NCBI GenBank assembly: GCA_002305315.1
Contig: DBQQ01000003.1
Location: 6,269-70,268 of the forward strand
Source of the DNA: Clostridiales bacterium UBA1390
GTDB lineage: Bacteria; Bacillota; Clostridia; Lachnospirales; Bianqueaceae
Direction of reading: 5' to 3'
Length of the DNA: 64,000 bases
The position numbers and the translations under genes are program-made. How positions within the stretch are numbered: the stretch's first letter is position 1; the number at the start of each line of letters is the position of its first letter. This document shows positions 39,396-47,488 of this stretch, in pieces. Below the pieces are notes generated by a model. That model made no database searches. It was not told the DNA's origin and worked only from the letters and a program-made list of their open reading frames with translations.

Positions 39396-39546
39396 AAAAA
39401 AACCCCGCATACGCGGGGATAGCATCTCATCACACACCCATCAACGGATCACCCCTGCCACGCAGGGACAGATTGATAGTCCATGATGTGTTATGCATGA
39501 TCGGATGTTCTGAGCTAGGCACTCATCACGCCTCTTTCTCTCAGTG
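39396..39546 (-). ncRNA. Stand-alone crRNA-like RNA (creA/creR-like)
   Basis: From a strong promoter upstream the RNA would contain a ~73-nt leader and a degenerate repeat (39473-39446). In that repeat the stem is CCCTGC/GCAGGG and the 3' handle GGTGATCC is identical to the array. A ~22-nt guide follows (39445-39424), then a second degenerate repeat whose CCCCGC/GCGGGG stem (39418-39403) runs into T7. The second stem can act both as the Cas6e hairpin and as a terminator. The guide matches the leader of the next transcript at seed positions beside an AAG PAM. Architecture follows known repeat-guide-repeat CreA/CreR RNAs. Confidence 0.7.
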
Positions 39547-39552
39547 ATTCCT

Positions 39553-39581
39553 AGTATATCTGTATATTCTAATAAAGTCAA
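39553..39581 (-). promoter_or_regulatory. Promoter of the crRNA-like RNA
   Basis: TTGACT (39581-39576), a 17-nt spacer and TATACT (39558-39553), each one base from consensus. No protein gene follows it before the crRNA-like element. Confidence 0.75.
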
Positions 39582-39772
39582 CGAATAATTCTGCTGAATT
39601 TGAATCCAGTTTTGAAAATACGAAATATTCATTCTTTTCTGACTTTTTATTGTGTTTTGTCTTGCGTTGTGCTATGATACCCTCATCCCTCTTCTCTTAC
39701 GGAAAGAAGTACTCTAAAAAACACAAGTTTACCACGTTTTTTCTTGCCAGCAAACCTCGGAAATGATATGTA

Positions 39773-40217
39773 TTGTCTATGATTCTAAAGGGCTGTGTCC
39801 AGGAATTCATGGACTGTCCCGTGTACGAGATTGCCCATCAATACATTGAGGGAGAGCCTCTGGTCATGAAAGGTTGGCATACACAAGGATGATACTGTCC
39901 CTTCCCCCAATACGATTCGCGGTTTGCCCACAGAAGATACCAGCACTGCCGAAGGTCTCGTGAAATACGACATTCGTTTCCTGGTCGTCACACCGGAAAG
40001 CCAGGGTTGTATGGAGATGATCATCAATGTGGAATCGCAGCAGGATTTTGCTCCAGGCTATCCTTTACTTCATCGGGCCATCTACTACTGCAGTCGACTG
40101 ATCTCTTCCCAATATGGATCAGAATTTACCCACGCACAATATCAAAAAATTAAGAAAGTCTATTCCATCTGGATCTGCAGTCATCCGAATACCATGCACC
40201 AGAATTCCATTACTTGA
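39773..40217 (+). pseudogene. Remnant of an Rpn-type PD-(D/E)XK nuclease/transposase
   Basis: The frame ILKGCVQEFMDCPVYEIAHQYIEGEP is followed, after a frameshift near 39885, by GLPTEDTSTAEGLVKYDIRFLV and IINVESQQDFAPGYPLLHRAIYYCSRL, then KKVYSIWIC before early stops. These are hallmark segments of a PD-(D/E)XK nuclease family common in Lachnospiraceae. The N- and C-terminal parts are missing. It separates the CRISPR locus from the following genes. Confidence 0.8.
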
Positions 40218-40251
40218 TTTTGAAATCTTTCTAGAGATATATGCTGAACTG

Positions 40252-40500
40252 ATGATGTTGATTGTTCCAGAGAAAGGTTTCCCTACAAACCGAATACGCC
40301 GGGCTAAAGTGTTCGCAGTATGTGTACTGATTCTTCTCCTGATCCTCCTAATCTGGGGAATGGCGTTGTTTTCCGATCTACAAAGCCAGATCTGGGGCAT
40401 CGTACTGATTACCATTTTCATCCTTCTTTCTGCGATTCAGATCATTGCGGGAATCATTCTATACAGGAGGCGCGAGAACCTCTCGCCCAAATCATCATAA
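40252..40500 (+). CDS. Possible small two-helix membrane protein
   Basis: An 82-residue frame beginning MMLIVPEKGFPTNRIRRAK, with two hydrophobic segments separated by a short polar turn (FSDLQSQ) and a basic C-terminus (YRRRENLSPKSS). There is no good ribosome site, and it overlaps the end of the decaying Rpn-type remnant in a different frame, so it may be a fossil rather than an expressed gene. Confidence 0.3.
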   Translation: MMLIVPEKGFPTNRIRRAKVFAVCVLILLLILLIWGMALFSDLQSQIWGIVLITIFILLSAIQIIAGIILYRRRENLSPKSS

Positions 40501-40548
40501 AACAGGCACAAACTTTACTGATTCCGGTAAAGTTTGTGCCTGTTTTAT
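40479..40548. repeat. Long hairpin repeat, copy 1
   Basis: A 22-bp perfect inverted repeat (arms 40497-40518 and 40527-40548, 8-nt loop) preceded by CCTCTCGCCCAAATCATCA. A second copy lies at 41883-41949. The hairpin follows the stop of the small membrane ORF and could act as a bidirectional terminator. Confidence 0.85.
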
Positions 40549-40560
40549 AAGATGCTTCTG

Positions 40561-41760
40561 TCAGTACTGATCACTCTGGAGAAAATCCGCCAGGTGTACC
40601 ATTTTCACGCCATTAATGTTCCCCGTGGCCCACTCGTCCAGCGTTACCACATATTTAGGGTAGTGGTCTTTAATCGCAAGAAGATTGGCGATCTCTCGAT
40701 CCGATTCCTCGGGCAACGTACGGCACACCTGAACATACATACGTTCATCGCGACGTACTACCACAAAATCAATTTCTTTCGTTCCGTTTTTCCCAATGTA
40801 GATTTCATAGCCTCTCCTGCGCAATTCAAAATATACAATGTTCTCCAACATGGCTGCTATCGACTTCGGGTTAAACCCCATCATGCAGTATTTTAAGGAG
40901 ACATCTGCCAGGTAAAATTTCTCCTGTGTTTTTAGCACAGATTTTCCCTGCAAATCATATCGCTGGCAGCGATAGATCACAAATGCCTTTTCCAACCAGT
41001 TTAGATAATTATATACAGCTTCAATAGATAGGGAACGCCTCTCGCTTTTGAGGAACTTTACAATCGTATTCGCCGAGAAGGTCTTACCGACATTCTCTAT
41101 GATATACTTTACAACTCGATTGAACAAATCAAAGTTCATGATATTATGTCGCTTCACAATATCATTCGTAATGACCGAATGATAGATTCCCTCCACGATC
41201 TGATAGGCAGAGTGCTCCTCAAAGTTTCCAAGTGCCACAATGGGAAATCCGCCTAACCGCAGATATTCATTGAGCAACTCTCTCGGAGAACGAGAATCTG
41301 ATTTTTTGAACTCCAGATATTCCGCAAATGACAGCGTATATATCGGGATGGAAATATATCGTCCTGTCAAATAGGTTGAGATTTCGCTTGACATGAGCTT
41401 GGAATTTGAACCCGTGACATAAATATCGGTATTTGCATTTTCCAGCAGACTGTTCACAGCTTTCTCCCAGCCATCAATCTCCTGCACTTCGTCTAGCAAC
41501 AGATAGTAGCGTCCTTCATCGGAGATCTGCTCTTTGATCTCTCTATACATATCTTTGTCTGTCATTCCATCTTCAAAATCCTCCGATGTATAGCGCATAC
41601 CAATAATGTGGTCGGCGGCAACACCACTTTCAAGCAGATCCTCTCTCAGCATATCCAATATCGTCGACTTACCGCAGCGCCGAATCCCTGCCAATATCTT
41701 TACAAGTGGGACATCTCGATAGGTTTTCAGCATATTCATATAGTGTGGGCGGATAATCAT
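40561..41760 (-). CDS. AAA_14/DUF4143 ATPase
   Basis: 399 residues. Walker A is LAGIRRCGKSTILDML and the Walker B region is YLLLDEVQEIDGWEKAV, followed by ITGSNSKL-like DIYVTGSNSKLMSSEIS. The C-terminal DUF4143 part includes a PD-(D/E)XK-like FELRRRGYEIYIGKNGTKEIDFVV. These ATPases are widespread, often mobile, and of unknown role. ATG at 41760 is preferred over one 8 codons upstream because GAGGAGG lies before it. Two copies of a long hairpin flank the gene. Confidence 0.9.
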   Translation of the reverse strand: MIIRPHYMNMLKTYRDVPLVKILAGIRRCGKSTILDMLREDLLESGVAADHIIGMRYTSEDFEDGMTDKDMYREIKEQISDEGRYYLLLDEVQEIDGWEKAVNSLLENANTDIYVTGSNSKLMSSEISTYLTGRYISIPIYTLSFAEYLEFKKSDSRSPRELLNEYLRLGGFPIVALGNFEEHSAYQIVEGIYHSVITNDIVKRHNIMNFDLFNRVVKYIIENVGKTFSANTIVKFLKSERRSLSIEAVYNYLNWLEKAFVIYRCQRYDLQGKSVLKTQEKFYLADVSLKYCMMGFNPKSIAAMLENIVYFELRRRGYEIYIGKNGTKEIDFVVVRRDERMYVQVCRTLPEESDREIANLLAIKDHYPKYVVTLDEWATGNINGVKMVHLADFLQSDQY

Positions 41761-41882
41761 ATGGCACACCTCCTCGCATTCCACTTATAGAATACCCAAA
41801 AACTCAATAAAAGTCAATAGTTTTTCATTGCAATCCGAAAAAACTTCGCGATGTTCAGATTTTTTCAGACACAAAAGAAAAG

Positions 41883-41949
41883 CCTCCCGCCCAAATCATC
41901 AAAAAACAGGCACAAACTTTACTGGTTCCGGTAAAGTTTGTGCCTGTTT
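41883..41949. repeat. Long hairpin repeat, copy 2
   Basis: Same element as at 40479-40548: CCTCCCGCCCAAATCATCA followed by a 19-bp inverted repeat (41904-41922/41931-41949). Only a few bases differ over ~67 nt. It lies in the 257-nt gap between the ATPase start and the next gene, in the same orientation as copy 1. Confidence 0.85.
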
Positions 41950-42017
41950 GACAATACCGCTGTTTCGAAATCATTCAGATATGCGTCAAGAAAACTCTCT
42001 GCCGCAGCGGTCCCTTT

Positions 42018-42560
42018 CTATACAAATTCATAGCGGAGAATCGCACAGTTCGGGATCCCGAACGCCGCATACTCCTGATTCGTCATGTCCTGAAAATAAG
42101 AATGGATGACCCTGGATATCCCGTTATGCGCCACCAGAATATAGGTTGTACTCTCTGATTCTGCCCGGAGTTCATCTAAGAGGTTGTATACTCTCTGTGC
42201 CAATTGAAGCATGGACTCTCCACCATCATAACGGCAGCAAAAATCTTCCTTGGCTTTCTTGAACTCCTCTCCGTCACGCGGTGTTCCTTCCCACTTTCCA
42301 AAGTTCTGTTCTTTCAGACGCGGTTCCATCTGCGCCGGTATTCCCGTGATTTCTGCTATGTGGTTCGCCGTCTCCGCCGCCCGGATCAGGGGAGAATATA
42401 GAATTCGATCCGCTCGTATGCCTTCCGCGACGATCTTTTGCCCTGTCTCTATCGCCTGCTGATGCCCGCGCTCCGTCAGTTCCACATCGGTGGCGCCGCA
42501 GATCTTATTTTCCACATTCCACACTGTTTCTCCATGACGCACAAAATATAGACATCCCAT
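42018..42560 (-). CDS. Histidine phosphatase family protein
   Basis: 180 residues. It starts with the catalytic LYFVRHGETVWNVENK and has the second His in VAHNGISRVI, plus the Glu in QNFGKWEG, as in cofactor-independent phosphatases of the phosphoglycerate-mutase superfamily (CobC/GpmB type). The substrate is unknown. It lies 5 nt after the NifX-SlyD fusion gene. Confidence 0.92.
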   Translation of the reverse strand: MGCLYFVRHGETVWNVENKICGATDVELTERGHQQAIETGQKIVAEGIRADRILYSPLIRAAETANHIAEITGIPAQMEPRLKEQNFGKWEGTPRDGEEFKKAKEDFCCRYDGGESMLQLAQRVYNLLDELRAESESTTYILVAHNGISRVIHSYFQDMTNQEYAAFGIPNCAILRYEFV

Positions 42561-42565
42561 AGGAG

Positions 42566-43459
42566 TTACTTAACCTCGATCAGTTCAATGTGGAAATTCA
42601 ATTCCTTACCCGCCATCTCATGGTTCGCATCTAACGTGATAGTCGTATCATCCTTGGCTGTCACCTTGACTGGAAACGGCTGTCCATACTGATTGGCCAA
42701 AAACACCTGCTGATTCACCTGCAGATCCTCAGAACCAGGAAGCTGCGCAATCTCTACTGTAAAAACCGCATCCGGATCCGGCATACCATATGCCTCTTCC
42801 GGCATCAAATGCACATCCACAGTCTGTCCTACTTCCATATCTGCTACTGCCGCATCAAAGCCACGGATCATCTGTCCCACACCGCATACAAATTCAATCG
42901 GCTCTCCCCGATCATAAGAAGCGTCAAATTGTGTGCCATCATTCAACGTTCCTCTATAATGTACCCGACAAGTTTTTCCCACATTCTTTCCGGTCAATGT
43001 CGGTCTGGAACCACAGCCACCACAGCCGCCTCCGCATGCATGGCCTTCTTCTTGGTCGTGATGACCGCAGCCACCGCAGGAATGTTCTTCTTCCTGTCCA
43101 TGATGGCCGCAGGTATGTCCCTCTTCATGATGATGGTCACAATTGGCTCCTGAAGACACCAGCTCTCCCTTCAAATACGCAGCCACTGCCTCATCCGCAT
43201 CTCCCTGCGCACCGGCGCACAGTGTCACTCCTGCTTCCTCCAGGGCTGCCTGCGCACCACCGCCAATGCCTCCACAGATCAGTACATCTACTCCCTGATC
43301 CGCCAACAATCCAGCCAACGCACCATGGCCGATACCATTCGACCCGATCACCTCACTGGAAACCACCTTCTGATTTTCTACATCATATATCTTGAAAAAC
43401 TCCGTTCTTCCAAAATGCTGAAATACATTTCCATTGTCATACGCAACTGCAATTCTCAT
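42566..43459 (-). CDS. NifX/NafY-like domain - His/Cys-rich linker - SlyD-type FKBP fusion
   Basis: 297 residues. Residues 1-~105 are a NifX/NafY-type metal-cluster-binding domain (MRIAVAYDNGNVFQHFGRTEF, ICGGIGGGAQAALEEAG). Residues ~110-160 are a metal-binding stretch rich in CxxH/HHxxE/CGGC motifs. Residues ~165-297 are a SlyD-like peptidyl-prolyl isomerase (VHYRGTLNDGTQFDASYDRGEP, LDANHEMAGKELNF). SlyD proteins deliver nickel through a His/Cys tail; here that tail lies in the middle. A metallochaperone role is inferred. ATG at 43459 has AGAGG upstream. Confidence 0.87.
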   Translation of the reverse strand: MRIAVAYDNGNVFQHFGRTEFFKIYDVENQKVVSSEVIGSNGIGHGALAGLLADQGVDVLICGGIGGGAQAALEEAGVTLCAGAQGDADEAVAAYLKGELVSSGANCDHHHEEGHTCGHHGQEEEHSCGGCGHHDQEEGHACGGGCGGCGSRPTLTGKNVGKTCRVHYRGTLNDGTQFDASYDRGEPIEFVCGVGQMIRGFDAAVADMEVGQTVDVHLMPEEAYGMPDPDAVFTVEIAQLPGSEDLQVNQQVFLANQYGQPFPVKVTAKDDTTITLDANHEMAGKELNFHIELIEVK

Positions 43460-43575
43460 CTGATAACCTCTTCTTTCTTTTCCAAACATCCTGTCTTTCT
43501 TGCAAGACAGATATCTCATGTATTATACAACATGCCTCCGTCCGAGTTCAAGACCTCCCGTATAAAAATATACGT

Positions 43576-44436
43576 CTAATTACGCCTCAGCTCTACACAC
43601 ACGATTTCCGGGCGATTATGAAAACGAACAGGAATCACACTATTACCGATTCCCCGACTGACAATCATATCCGTACCGTCCTCCGAGAACATTCCGGCGT
43701 CGTATGTAGGACACAGCCCTTGATTCGGTGCAATAAGACCACCTATAAACGGAAGGCGAAACTGGCCGCCATGAGCGTGCCCGCTTAGAACTAGATTCAC
43801 TCCGCTACTTACGTATAGGTCAAACAGTTCAGGGCGATGCGATAAAAGGATGGTATAAGAGTCCTCTTCCTTCACCAAGGCGTTCAGATTGCCTTCCATT
43901 ATTCTCGCATCACTATCCGATGCAAAATCCTTATGCACACTCGGATCATTGACTCCCAATACGGAGATGCTCTCTCCTGAACGCGTCAGTTCCAAGCGTT
44001 CGTTTTCCAGAATGACAACCCCCTGATCCATCATGCCTTGTCTCAAATCCGCATATAAAGACGTGCTTGCTTCATGATTCCCTGTCACATAATAACAAGG
44101 CGCTATTTTCACGGCTTCTTCCGTAAAGCGCAGAGCAATTCCCACATCGGTATCCCGCGAATCGATCAAATCCCCCGTTATTGCAATCATATCGGGTTCG
44201 GCCTCTCTCAACATCGTCAACAGCTTCTCGTTCTCTGTTCCCATCTCGGCACTATGCAAATCTGAGATGTGCGCAATGCGATACCCATCAAATTCAGCCG
44301 GCAGCATATGACTCTCAACGATATATGTATTACACTCCAGAGCCGTATTACTCCATAAAGTCCATAGAATCAATACCCCTAGGAATGCCAACGAAAGAAC
44401 TGCCGCCCTTCTCTTCTTTATGTGTTTTGTTCCCAT
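43576..44436 (-). CDS. Membrane-anchored metallophosphoesterase
   Basis: About 286 residues. One N-terminal membrane helix (AAVLSLAFLGVLILWTLW) is followed by a calcineurin-like domain: AHISDLHSAEMG, AITGDLIDSRD, YVTGNHEAS, LLSHRPE and LSGHAHGGQFRLP. The layout matches YkuE/YaeI-type enzymes that act on lipid phosphates at the outer membrane face. The start within the GNAT 3' end (19-nt overlap) is weakly supported. Confidence 0.9.
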   Translation of the reverse strand: MGTKHIKKRRAAVLSLAFLGVLILWTLWSNTALECNTYIVESHMLPAEFDGYRIAHISDLHSAEMGTENEKLLTMLREAEPDMIAITGDLIDSRDTDVGIALRFTEEAVKIAPCYYVTGNHEASTSLYADLRQGMMDQGVVILENERLELTRSGESISVLGVNDPSVHKDFASDSDARIMEGNLNALVKEEDSYTILLSHRPELFDLYVSSGVNLVLSGHAHGGQFRLPFIGGLIAPNQGLCPTYDAGMFSEDGTDMIVSRGIGNSVIPVRFHNRPEIVCVELRRN

Positions 44437-44996
44437 TCTTTTCTTGTGATACAGGAGATATATTCCGCGCCTTTTCTTCCCAGCAGCGGCCGCTCTCGGT
44501 CCTCTCTCCGATACTGAAACTGGAATCCACATTTTTCCTGTACTCGTTTAGATTTCACATTTCCTTCAAAATACATACACCAGATCTTATCCAGATTCAG
44601 ATCCTGAAAACCATGCCGCAGCATCTCTCGTACCGCCTCCGGTATCAGTCCCCGCCCCCAAAACGGTACCCCGATCCAGTATCCAATTTCTCCCTCTGTA
44701 TCGGCTAGTCCTATATTACTGTATTCTCCCCTCATGATGCCGATACTTCCTACTGCTTGTTCCGTCTCCTTCAAAACAACCGCATACGTTTCCGGTTCTG
44801 ACAAAACGCCGCGTATGATCTCACGGCTATTTTCCACACTGGTATGGACCGGCCATCCCGCCATGGGCCCCACATTTGGATGGCTGGCATAACAGTACAG
44901 GTCTCCCGCGTCCTCTTCTGTCCACGGACGCAGAATCAATCGTTCCGTCTCTAAAATACTTATTTCCAAATCAATCTCCTTCTCCTTGAAACTCAT
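44418..44996 (-). CDS. GNAT family N-acetyltransferase (RimJ/RimL-like)
   Basis: About 192 residues: LETERLILRPWTEEDAGDLYCYASHP at the start, then GEIGYWIGVPFWGRGLIPEAVREMLRHGF (CoA site) and SKRVQEKCGFQFQYR. It is a typical RimJ/RimL-type acetyltransferase of unknown substrate. Several starts are possible; the ATG at 44996 is consistent with an upstream AAAGG. It overlaps the PD-(D/E)XK gene by about 26 nt. Confidence 0.86.
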   Translation of the reverse strand: MSFKEKEIDLEISILETERLILRPWTEEDAGDLYCYASHPNVGPMAGWPVHTSVENSREIIRGVLSEPETYAVVLKETEQAVGSIGIMRGEYSNIGLADTEGEIGYWIGVPFWGRGLIPEAVREMLRHGFQDLNLDKIWCMYFEGNVKSKRVQEKCGFQFQYRREDRERPLLGRKGAEYISCITRKEWEQNT

Positions 44997-45474
44997 AGTC
45001 GGCATGATCCTTTCCAAAATTTCTGGGGGTCCATTGTTTCACAAATCCCCGATCATCCACTGAGAAAACATACAGATTCAACACCTTGGCAATCTCCCTC
45101 GGAATCCGGCGTAATGCGACCTGGGCTCCTATCCAGTATAGACCCAGACCATATTTATACGCACGATTTACATCGCCTCGTCTTGCCCCATTCTGAATGA
45201 TTCTTTGCGTGTTCATTCGTGTGATCAACTGTCCCAGTGCCACCAACCAGCCTTCTTTATTCACAGACGACGCAGATTTTGCATAGGATTTTCCCTTACA
45301 TTCTATGATAAAGCGCTCGCTATTTCTGTTCCCGCCCACGAGTATCAGATCCGCACCGTGTTGATGTAATCCCGTCTCACGCACCTTTTCCTCATGCCAA
45401 TTTCCATCTTTTTTATTGATCAAAAATTCTCTGATGCAATTCACAATGACCTTTTCCGTGAGCTTTTCTGCCAT
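44971..45474 (-). CDS. PD-(D/E)XK restriction-like nuclease
   Basis: 167 residues. The core is HQHGADLILVGGNRNSERFIIECKGKSYA, giving D...ExK, preceded by a helical segment. The rest is helical with conserved aromatic residues (YKYGLGLYWIGAQVALR). ATG at 45474 has AGGAG upstream. It is the third gene of an overlapping set with the 100-residue protein and the YjbR-EVE-like protein, which suggests a joint function, possibly modification-dependent restriction. That is inference. Confidence 0.75.
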   Translation of the reverse strand: MAEKLTEKVIVNCIREFLINKKDGNWHEEKVRETGLHQHGADLILVGGNRNSERFIIECKGKSYAKSASSVNKEGWLVALGQLITRMNTQRIIQNGARRGDVNRAYKYGLGLYWIGAQVALRRIPREIAKVLNLYVFSVDDRGFVKQWTPRNFGKDHADYEFQGEGD

Positions 45475-45500
45475 CTCTTTTCTCCTATTGCAAACAGTAC

Positions 45501-45803
45501 TCAAAACTGACTGAAGAAATCACTGTAAAATTTCCGCTTCTGCTCTTCCGTCGTCGGAGATGCTAAATAGACGGTCAGTTTTTCCTTCATCGCCTCATAA
45601 ATCCTTCTCGCCTGATCTTCGTGGCAGAAAACCGTATGGAACATCTCTCCATACACATCGCAGGTAATCGTATGCGGACCCGCTGTTTGCTCTAATGTGA
45701 TCCTGCAGCGATTGTCAAATTCTTCATCGGCCAAGATCGTACCATTTTCAAAGCCGGTACCACCCAACGTATCGCCTTCATTAAATGGAATCCACTCCAT
45801 CAT
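45501..45803 (-). CDS. Unknown 100-residue protein
   Basis: Starts MMEWIPFNEGDTLGGTGFENGTILADEEF and looks alpha/beta, with no signal peptide or cysteine motif. Its start overlaps the end of the YjbR-EVE-like gene by 23 nt, and a GGAG site lies 7 nt before the ATG. The next gene follows after 26 nt. I recognise no family. Confidence 0.7.
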   Translation of the reverse strand: MMEWIPFNEGDTLGGTGFENGTILADEEFDNRCRITLEQTAGPHTITCDVYGEMFHTVFCHEDQARRIYEAMKEKLTVYLASPTTEEQKRKFYSDFFSQF

Positions 45804-46575
45804 TACCCATCTCCTCCTTTGGCGGCAAACTCAAGGCGTGGCTCAGCCCACTGGGCATATTGCGCGGTCCTCGAACAGCACTGACGCCATAGGACTTCAA
45901 CTTTTCCAACGGGTATGCATCCGCCGAGAACTCATTCAACTTCTTGATCCTCATGACCCGCGTGATATTCAACTCGCCGGGTTCTTTGTCATAGGGAATA
46001 TCCACTTCCAGCGCCTGACAGCGGTACAATAGAGCCGAGACCGGCGCGGCCACATACAAATATACGATATCACCCACGGCAATATGGTTGCTCTGCTTCC
46101 ACAGTATGACGTCCTGCTCCTGAAATGCTTTCTGCACGTCATAGTATTTCGGGTTTGCCGGTACAATCCATTCCCGCTGTCCGCCCAGACGCGGTGTTCG
46201 TTTCTTTTTCTGTGCGCTTGTCTCCTGAAAACTCATATCCAGAAGAGAATGTATCGTATCCTGATCCACCGTTCCATCCAGCAATATCGAAATCCAGCTG
46301 TCTTTTTTCATATGATATCCCGGCAGAAAGCCAGCTTGAAGCCGAAGCGAACCTCCCAATACAGGGTCACATTTCACATTCAGGATATCTACCTCTCCCT
46401 TCCCAGACAAACCCAGTCGTTCTCTGGGAACATTCATAAGTACTCCATACCACTTCCGATTCTCAGCATGACGAAGCACTGCATACGAAGGGGAGGTTTT
46501 CCAGAGATACTCTGCCTCTGTTCCGTATCGCATAGACGCATACTGCAAAATCTCTTTTCGCTCTTTCTTTCCCAT
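45781..46575 (-). CDS. MmcQ/YjbR domain fused to an EVE/PUA-like domain
   Basis: 264 residues. Residues ~5-115 match the MmcQ/YjbR DNA-binding-like fold (SYAVLRHAENRKWYGVLMNVPRERLG, LDGTVDQDTIHSLLDMSF). From ~135 an EVE-like domain begins (WIVPANPKYYDVQKAFQEQDVILWKQ, VGDIVYLYVAAPVSALLYRC). EVE domains bind modified bases. Near restriction-like nucleases they can act as readers. It is the first gene of the overlapping trio with the 100-residue protein and the PD-(D/E)XK nuclease. Confidence 0.8.
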   Translation of the reverse strand: MGKKERKEILQYASMRYGTEAEYLWKTSPSYAVLRHAENRKWYGVLMNVPRERLGLSGKGEVDILNVKCDPVLGGSLRLQAGFLPGYHMKKDSWISILLDGTVDQDTIHSLLDMSFQETSAQKKKRTPRLGGQREWIVPANPKYYDVQKAFQEQDVILWKQSNHIAVGDIVYLYVAAPVSALLYRCQALEVDIPYDKEPGELNITRVMRIKKLNEFSADAYPLEKLKSYGVSAVRGPRNMPSGLSHALSLPPKEEMGNDGVDSI

Positions 46576-46596
46576 ATGGATCCCTTCCTCGGCCGC

Positions 46597-47382
46597 CTAC
46601 CATTTCACACATAGATTCGCTAGATAATCATTCGCATAGGCTGTCAGACGGTTCTCTGGATTCTTGGATTCATAAAAATCCAGCATAGCAAACCCCTGCT
46701 TCAGCTGTCCCCGGATCTGCTCTTCCCATGTATGGCTGAACTCATAACCATATTCCGGGTGAATCGTTACGCGTCCCGCCTCCTCCATCTCTCTGGAATT
46801 AAATGGCAACGAAAACATAAGCCGCAATTCCTGGTCTGGATGATCCCATACTACATCGTCGTCAAACATATAGATCCATGGATTCATATACCCTACCATG
46901 AGCAGTCCCCCTTTTCTCAACACCCGGTAAGACTCCTTCCACATGGTATCCAGTTCTTCGATATATACATTAGAAACCGGACAAAAGATGATATCAAAAC
47001 TCTCGTCTTCAAAGGGAAATGTTTGGGTCATATCGGAGAGCACCGTCCGGATGGATATTCCTTCCCTTTCCGCCACCATTCTATCCGCTTCCAGCTGATA
47101 TTGGGAATAATCCATAATCGTAACATCATAACCGTGAGAGGCAAATATGGGGCCCTGTTGTCCTCCACCACAGGCAAGCCCTAAAAGCTTTTTCCCTGGA
47201 GCTCTCTCAAACCATTCCTCCGGCACGGTTTTCCCAACCGTAAGGACAACCTGAATCGGTCCGTCTTTCTGCTTCACATAGTCCTCATGCGAAATAGGAA
47301 TCGTATAAGGATTGGCCTTTTTTCGGGATACCTCGTTCCATCTCCTCTGATTATACTCTAAATAGCCGCTCATCTGACTCAC
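46597..47382 (-). CDS. Class I SAM-dependent methyltransferase
   Basis: 261 residues. SAM-binding motif I is LLGLACGGGQQGPIFASHGY, followed by VTIMDYSQYQLEAD, DMTQTFPFEDESFDIIFCPVS and YRVLRKGGLLMVGY, a UbiE/methyltransf_11 layout. The substrate is unknown. It starts near 47382 with a GAGGTGAG site and precedes the YjbR-EVE-like gene by 21 nt, possibly as one operon. Confidence 0.9.
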   Translation of the reverse strand: MSQMSGYLEYNQRRWNEVSRKKANPYTIPISHEDYVKQKDGPIQVVLTVGKTVPEEWFERAPGKKLLGLACGGGQQGPIFASHGYDVTIMDYSQYQLEADRMVAEREGISIRTVLSDMTQTFPFEDESFDIIFCPVSNVYIEELDTMWKESYRVLRKGGLLMVGYMNPWIYMFDDDVVWDHPDQELRLMFSLPFNSREMEEAGRVTIHPEYGYEFSHTWEEQIRGQLKQGFAMLDFYESKNPENRLTAYANDYLANLCVKW

Positions 47383-47488
47383 CTCCGCTTTTCTCCCATT
47401 ATACGGAAAAGCGTTTCCATTGTCAAGATGATCGAGTGTCCCCTCTACGCCACATCCGTGCTAAGGAATCGTACAGGCGTTGTTCTCT

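Noticed and set aside
39441..39632. 63-codon minus-strand frame beginning MNISYFQNWIQIQ
   Set aside because: It spans the promoter and first degenerate repeat of the crRNA-like RNA, has no ribosome site and ends within the repeat, so it is a chance frame.
40497..40548. Terminal inverted repeat of an insertion sequence
   Set aside because: The two copies of the hairpin are in direct orientation and no transposase lies between them.
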